Positions 5,289-8,389 of a stretch of 8,389 bases of DNA are shown here, piece after piece. Numbering within the stretch: position 1 is the stretch's first letter; each line of letters opens with the position of its first letter. The stretch spans positions 1 to 8,389 of the forward strand of contig CATXWM010000054.1 of the NCBI GenBank assembly GCA_958403205.1. Direction: 5' to 3'. The translations under genes were made by a program, and so were the position numbers. The notes below the pieces were generated by a model. The model was given only the letters and a program-made list of their open reading frames with translations. It was not told the origin of the DNA and made no database searches. The stretch is from an uncultured Collinsella sp. GTDB taxonomy: Bacteria > Actinomycetota > Coriobacteriia > Coriobacteriales > Coriobacteriaceae.

Positions 5289-7511
5289 ATGAATATGCTC
5301 AAAATCTCGAAGGCGATCTTTAGGTCGCTTCTCTCCTCCAGGTCGCTCTGTGTTGTCGTTGTTGCGTTGATGGTTCTTTGTGCTCTGCCCGTCTTCAGGA
5401 GCGCGGCTGGCATCGACGGACGGGTCGAATACCTCGAGTCGGGAATAACCCGTGTTGAGCAGGAATTGTCAGCATCCTATGCGGATGCGCTTGTGAATGC
5501 GGGGGAGGACGGTGTCTATACCTCTTCATCAAGCATGCCCGCGCTTCTGTACCCTCTTGCCGCGGGACGTCTTATCTTGGCACCGCTCTCTCCCCTACTT
5601 CCGTTTCTGCAGATATCGGATGGAGAGTACACCTATTATGACGGATCGAAGGAGTACTTGCTATGGGTCGCAACGGCCGTTGCCGTCTCGTTCCTTGCCG
5701 CGCGTCTTAACAAACGTGAAAAGCTCATCATCCAGGCACCGATGGGCGAGCTGGGTAGACTTGTTGCATCGAGCGTATGGGCGAGTGTTTTTGCAATGCT
5801 TGCCGTCCTCGCCATCAATCTTCCAGGGATACCCGCCGCGCTTGTGAAGAATGGCCCGGGCTCGCCGTTCTATCCGATAGGCTACATTCAATATGCGACT
5901 CCGGTTATCAAACCGGCTTGGCTGGTGTTCGCGCAGACGGCCATCTTGCAATTCTTGGTGGCAGCGTTCATCTCGCTTGTCGTTCACCTTGCCGTGAAGA
6001 TTGCCAATAACCCTACGCTTGGAATCGTGTTCGTATGTGCCCTGATGGGGGTGACGATGGTTCCCGGGTATTACGGAAGATCCATCGCTTTACGTGAGTT
6101 CGCCCTGTTGAATCCCCTTACGTATGCGAACACTGAGTTGACCGCCGGCGCCTATAGCCCGTACCCGACAACGCAGATAGTGAATCTGCCTGGACTTTGC
6201 TTCGAGCGTGCCGCGATTGCCCTCGTATGCACAATCGGGATCGAGGTGCTGGCAATTAGCCTGCTTTGCGTTGCTGGAAAGAGCGGCTGCGCGTGCCCGA
6301 TATCCCCGATTTGTCTTGAGAGAGGTTCCTTCACTGCATCGAGAACGGCAACTCGTTCGAGCGCTTGTGCCTCCGCCGTTGCATACGTAAGAACGATGGG
6401 GAAACTGCTCCTGCGTTCTCCTACCCTCGCCGTATGCGCGATTGCAATGTCGACGACGATGCTGGCCCCGGCTCTGGTCGAGATGTTTCCTGACGCTGAT
6501 AACGTTTCCGCTGTTCGGTATAGGGATGGGGAGCTCCGTTCAATAGATCGGTATCTAGAGCAGAACGCTGCGAATATGGACGTCGAGGGCAAAGCGGCCC
6601 TGGAAGACATGCGGGATGCTCTTTCGGGTTTCGTGTACGCGCCTATGCCTGCGGAGGGGTTTCGAAGCCTTGCGACGTACGAGCGCGCTCGAGGTGAGCT
6701 GGGCGCGGCAGATGCGACTCTCCTGCAATCGATCGGAATCGAGCCGGAGACTCCTTCTCGTGCGGAGGCGCGCGCCCTTCTGCTTGAGTCGATCGCGAGC
6801 TTGCCGGACCCCAAGGTTTACGAGTTAAGTACGAAGATGCCCCCATTAATCCTCCTTTCGTATCTCCAGGCAGCGCTTCCCTCCTTATTTTTGCTGTTGC
6901 CCGTGGTTGTCACATCGCTCGCGTGCACCCACCTGCAGTGTCGTTCCCTTCTGGTTCTCCAGATCCCCGCAACAGCGCATGTGCGTTTTCTGGCGGCTGT
7001 TGCGCTGGCTCTCCTGCTTGGCTTGGTGCTGCTTTTGGTGTCGATGGTTCCCGCTGTCGTTGTGTCCGTGATTAAGAACGGTGCGGGTGGATCGGAGTAT
7101 CCCGTCGCTCTCATTCGGGCGGGAGCTTCGACAACGTCCATGGTGGGGGAGGCGGTGTTGTGCAGTATTCCGTTGCTGGTCATGGCATACGGCGTGATTT
7201 CCGTCGTCGCTGCGTTGACAGCAGCGATTAGCCGCAGCCCCGTTGTCACCGGAATGGTTTGCGCGGTTCTCTTGGTGTTGGGTTCGTCGAGCGCTCATGT
7301 TGAAAGCGTGGGCATGGGCGTCGCGCTGCTGGCTCCATTCGCCTCGTTTGATCCCGCTTCCCAGGTGGGGACGATTGGGTTCCTTGGGCGAGGGACGAAC
7401 GCGATGCCTTTTGGAGAGGTCGTCGGCGCATCGGGCGCTCTGCTGGTGGTCTTGGGCGCCGTATCTCCGTTGATGGTGCGCCTGAGTGTTCCAAAGATCG
7501 AAAGGGGATGA
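5289..7511 (+). CDS. Double (fused) ABC-2-type permease, about 12 membrane helices
   Basis: A 740-residue membrane protein that reads as two related halves. Each half has a first helix (about 20-36 and 373-397), then a large extracytoplasmic segment (about 37-122 and 398-518), then a cluster of about five helices. In half one these are near 123-140, 155-180, 213-239, 242-263 and 306-330. In half two they are near 519-545, 561-595, 618-647, 651-669 and 714-732. This layout resembles ABC-2 family permeases with an external loop after TM1. The halves share a visible repeat, LVKNGPGSPFYPIGYI (about 186-201) against VIKNGAGGSEYPVALI (about 594-609), at the same place in each topology. One polypeptide could thus supply both permease halves of the transporter. 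The stop codon overlaps an in-frame ATG of the ATPase gene (ATGA), and the ATPase ribosome binding site lies in its last codons. Likely role: export of, or immunity to, the upstream secreted protein. I cannot name a family. Confidence 0.85.
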   Translation: MNMLKISKAIFRSLLSSRSLCVVVVALMVLCALPVFRSAAGIDGRVEYLESGITRVEQELSASYADALVNAGEDGVYTSSSSMPALLYPLAAGRLILAPLSPLLPFLQISDGEYTYYDGSKEYLLWVATAVAVSFLAARLNKREKLIIQAPMGELGRLVASSVWASVFAMLAVLAINLPGIPAALVKNGPGSPFYPIGYIQYATPVIKPAWLVFAQTAILQFLVAAFISLVVHLAVKIANNPTLGIVFVCALMGVTMVPGYYGRSIALREFALLNPLTYANTELTAGAYSPYPTTQIVNLPGLCFERAAIALVCTIGIEVLAISLLCVAGKSGCACPISPICLERGSFTASRTATRSSACASAVAYVRTMGKLLLRSPTLAVCAIAMSTTMLAPALVEMFPDADNVSAVRYRDGELRSIDRYLEQNAANMDVEGKAALEDMRDALSGFVYAPMPAEGFRSLATYERARGELGAADATLLQSIGIEPETPSRAEARALLLESIASLPDPKVYELSTKMPPLILLSYLQAALPSLFLLLPVVVTSLACTHLQCRSLLVLQIPATAHVRFLAAVALALLLGLVLLLVSMVPAVVVSVIKNGAGGSEYPVALIRAGASTTSMVGEAVLCSIPLLVMAYGVISVVAALTAAISRSPVVTGMVCAVLLVLGSSSAHVESVGMGVALLAPFASFDPASQVGTIGFLGRGTNAMPFGEVVGASGALLVVLGAVSPLMVRLSVPKIERG
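7501..7507 (+). promoter_or_regulatory. Ribosome binding site that sets the ATPase start
   Basis: AAAGGGG sits nine bases before ATG 7517 but directly against ATG 7508. The spacing favours 7517, which also gives the usual ABC start (MIDLQTLTISYG). The site is inside the end of the permease gene, so translation is coupled. Confidence 0.55.
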
Positions 7512-7516
7512 TCTCG

Positions 7517-8257
7517 ATGATTGACCTTCAAACGCTGACGATCTCTTATGGAAAGAAGGTGCTCGTAGATTCGGTGAACGCTGAGTTTGCCCCGGGTACG
7601 GTCTACGGTCTCGTCGCTCCGAACGGGCATGGAAAGACGACGTTGCTGCGTGCGATGGCAGGTTTGCCGGGTCCTCGCGTGGACGGGAGCATCGTTCTGG
7701 ATGAGGTGCAGGGTACGGGTGCGAGAGAGGTCCGTTCCATGATCTTCTATGCACCTGGTGAGGGGACGCTGCTGTATCCCGGATTGCGTGCGGAAGATCA
7801 CCTCAAGATGGTTTGCGATATGTGGCCGCATGCTCGCGATATCGAAGAGATAGTGGAACAAACGCAGATAGGCGAGTTCGCGAAGATGAGGATCCGCACT
7901 CTGAGCCAGGGCATGAAGCAGCAGCTTACCCTGGCGATTGCGTATGCGACGGGCGCGCGGTACCTTCTATTAGATGAGCCCATGAACGCGCTCGACCCCA
8001 GCAGGGTGGACTTGCATTCCGAGATTCTCAGGAAGCTGGCCGATTCTGGTACGTGCATCATCATGTCATCCCACATCTTGGATTCGGTCGATAGGCTGTG
8101 CGATGAGATTCTGTTTTTGAAGGATGGGAGGCTCATTAGAAGCATTCCGCAAGATGATGCTGCGCCGAAGTCTCCTGGATCCCATTTCGCAAAGCCTGCC
8201 GGACGCGCCGAGGGTGCGCTAAGCACGTATCGGCGACTCTACGAAAAGGGCGGGTAG
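7517..8257 (+). CDS. ABC transporter ATP-binding protein (CcmA/ABC-2 partner type)
   Basis: A 246-residue cytoplasmic ATPase that should energise the fused permease just upstream. Walker A is APNGHGKTT (34-42). The ABC signature is LSQGM (about 128-132). Walker B is YLLLDEP (about 148-155), the D-loop is NALDPS, and the switch histidine is in MSSH (about 186). Two features are unusual. Position 38 of Walker A is His. In the Q-loop, where relatives read YLPQ, this protein reads YAPGE, so the usual glutamine is absent. The last 35 or so residues (after KDGRLIRSIP) are a Pro/Ala/Gly-containing tail of unclear role. The upstream in-frame ATG at 7508 overlaps the permease stop and would add three residues; I prefer 7517 for Shine-Dalgarno spacing. 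A further gene starts two bases after the stop, so the operon continues. Confidence 0.92.
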   Translation: MIDLQTLTISYGKKVLVDSVNAEFAPGTVYGLVAPNGHGKTTLLRAMAGLPGPRVDGSIVLDEVQGTGAREVRSMIFYAPGEGTLLYPGLRAEDHLKMVCDMWPHARDIEEIVEQTQIGEFAKMRIRTLSQGMKQQLTLAIAYATGARYLLLDEPMNALDPSRVDLHSEILRKLADSGTCIIMSSHILDSVDRLCDEILFLKDGRLIRSIPQDDAAPKSPGSHFAKPAGRAEGALSTYRRLYEKGG

Positions 8258-8259
8258 AA

Positions 8260-8389
8260 ATGCAAGTTAAAAATCTATGTGGCCAATGTGATACCGTTGA
8301 ACCCGCATATCGATACCGCTCAGCCATTCGCCTCGCCCCCGTCGCACGTATCTTCATCCGGTCTGTTACTTTTAATCTAACAATTCTTT
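8260..8389 (+). CDS. Start of a fourth operon gene, cut by the window end
   Basis: ATG 8260 lies two bases after the ATPase stop, with AAAAGGGCGGG just upstream as a possible ribosome binding site. The frame stays open for 43 codons to the end of the window. The N-terminus has a CGQC motif at residues 7-10, then a basic segment (YRYRSAIRLAPVARIFIRS) leading into a hydrophobic stretch (VTFNLTIL). That is the pattern expected before the first helix of a membrane protein. It may be another permease or an immunity or accessory protein. I do not recognise a family from this fragment. Confidence 0.6.
   Translation, partial: MQVKNLCGQCDTVEPAYRYRSAIRLAPVARIFIRSVTFNLTIL

Noticed and set aside
6152..6814. 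Minus-strand open frame (220 codons) inside the permease gene
   Set aside because: Ser/Arg/Ala-rich shadow of an uninterrupted membrane protein gene.
6885..7754. Minus-strand open frame (289 codons) across the permease-ATPase junction
   Set aside because: His/Gln/Arg/Pro-rich shadow composition; it runs against two well-supported genes.

Overview
The window looks like chromosome of a high-GC Gram-positive anaerobe. My best guess is a gut actinobacterium of the class Coriobacteriia (Collinsella-like). This rests on the GC-rich core genes, the long (472-residue) citrate synthase and the Shine-Dalgarno style; it is recognition by eye, not a search result.

Bases 1-2910 are ordinary core chromosome, read on the minus strand. 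An ACT-domain protein (2553-2840) and a citrate synthase (1057-2475) lie 77 bp apart and may be co-transcribed. The citrate synthase ends in a clear intrinsic terminator (996-1032). Next comes a Cof-type HAD phosphatase (128-970). A near-perfect palindrome covers the likely -10 box of the ACT gene. Bases 1-127 hold a cluster of small direct and inverted repeats.

Bases 2911-3236 hold no convincing gene, but contain a 10-bp direct repeat and a strong 44-nt imperfect hairpin. From about 3180 onward the DNA looks accessory. On the minus strand there is an integrase remnant that keeps the whole catalytic domain but has lost its N-terminal domain. It begins in frame directly behind the stop codon of a small XRE regulator. 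That regulator is preceded in its operon by a four-helix DUF2975-like membrane protein. Their promoter carries a TTTAACA/TGTTAAA palindrome over the -10 box.

Diverging from this pair, on the plus strand from 4857 to the window end, is what I consider the main find. It is a four-gene operon: a small Sec-exported, four-cysteine protein with a Tyr/Ser-rich C-terminal half reminiscent of lactococcin 972-type bacteriocins; a 740-residue membrane protein that looks like two ABC-2 permeases fused head to tail; its ABC ATPase; and the start of a fourth gene running off the window. A 9-bp stem-loop sits between the secreted protein gene and the permease gene and could set their relative expression. 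I infer a secreted-peptide (bacteriocin-like) system with its own ABC export or immunity pump, possibly controlled by the divergent XRE/DUF2975 pair, carried on a degraded integrative element.
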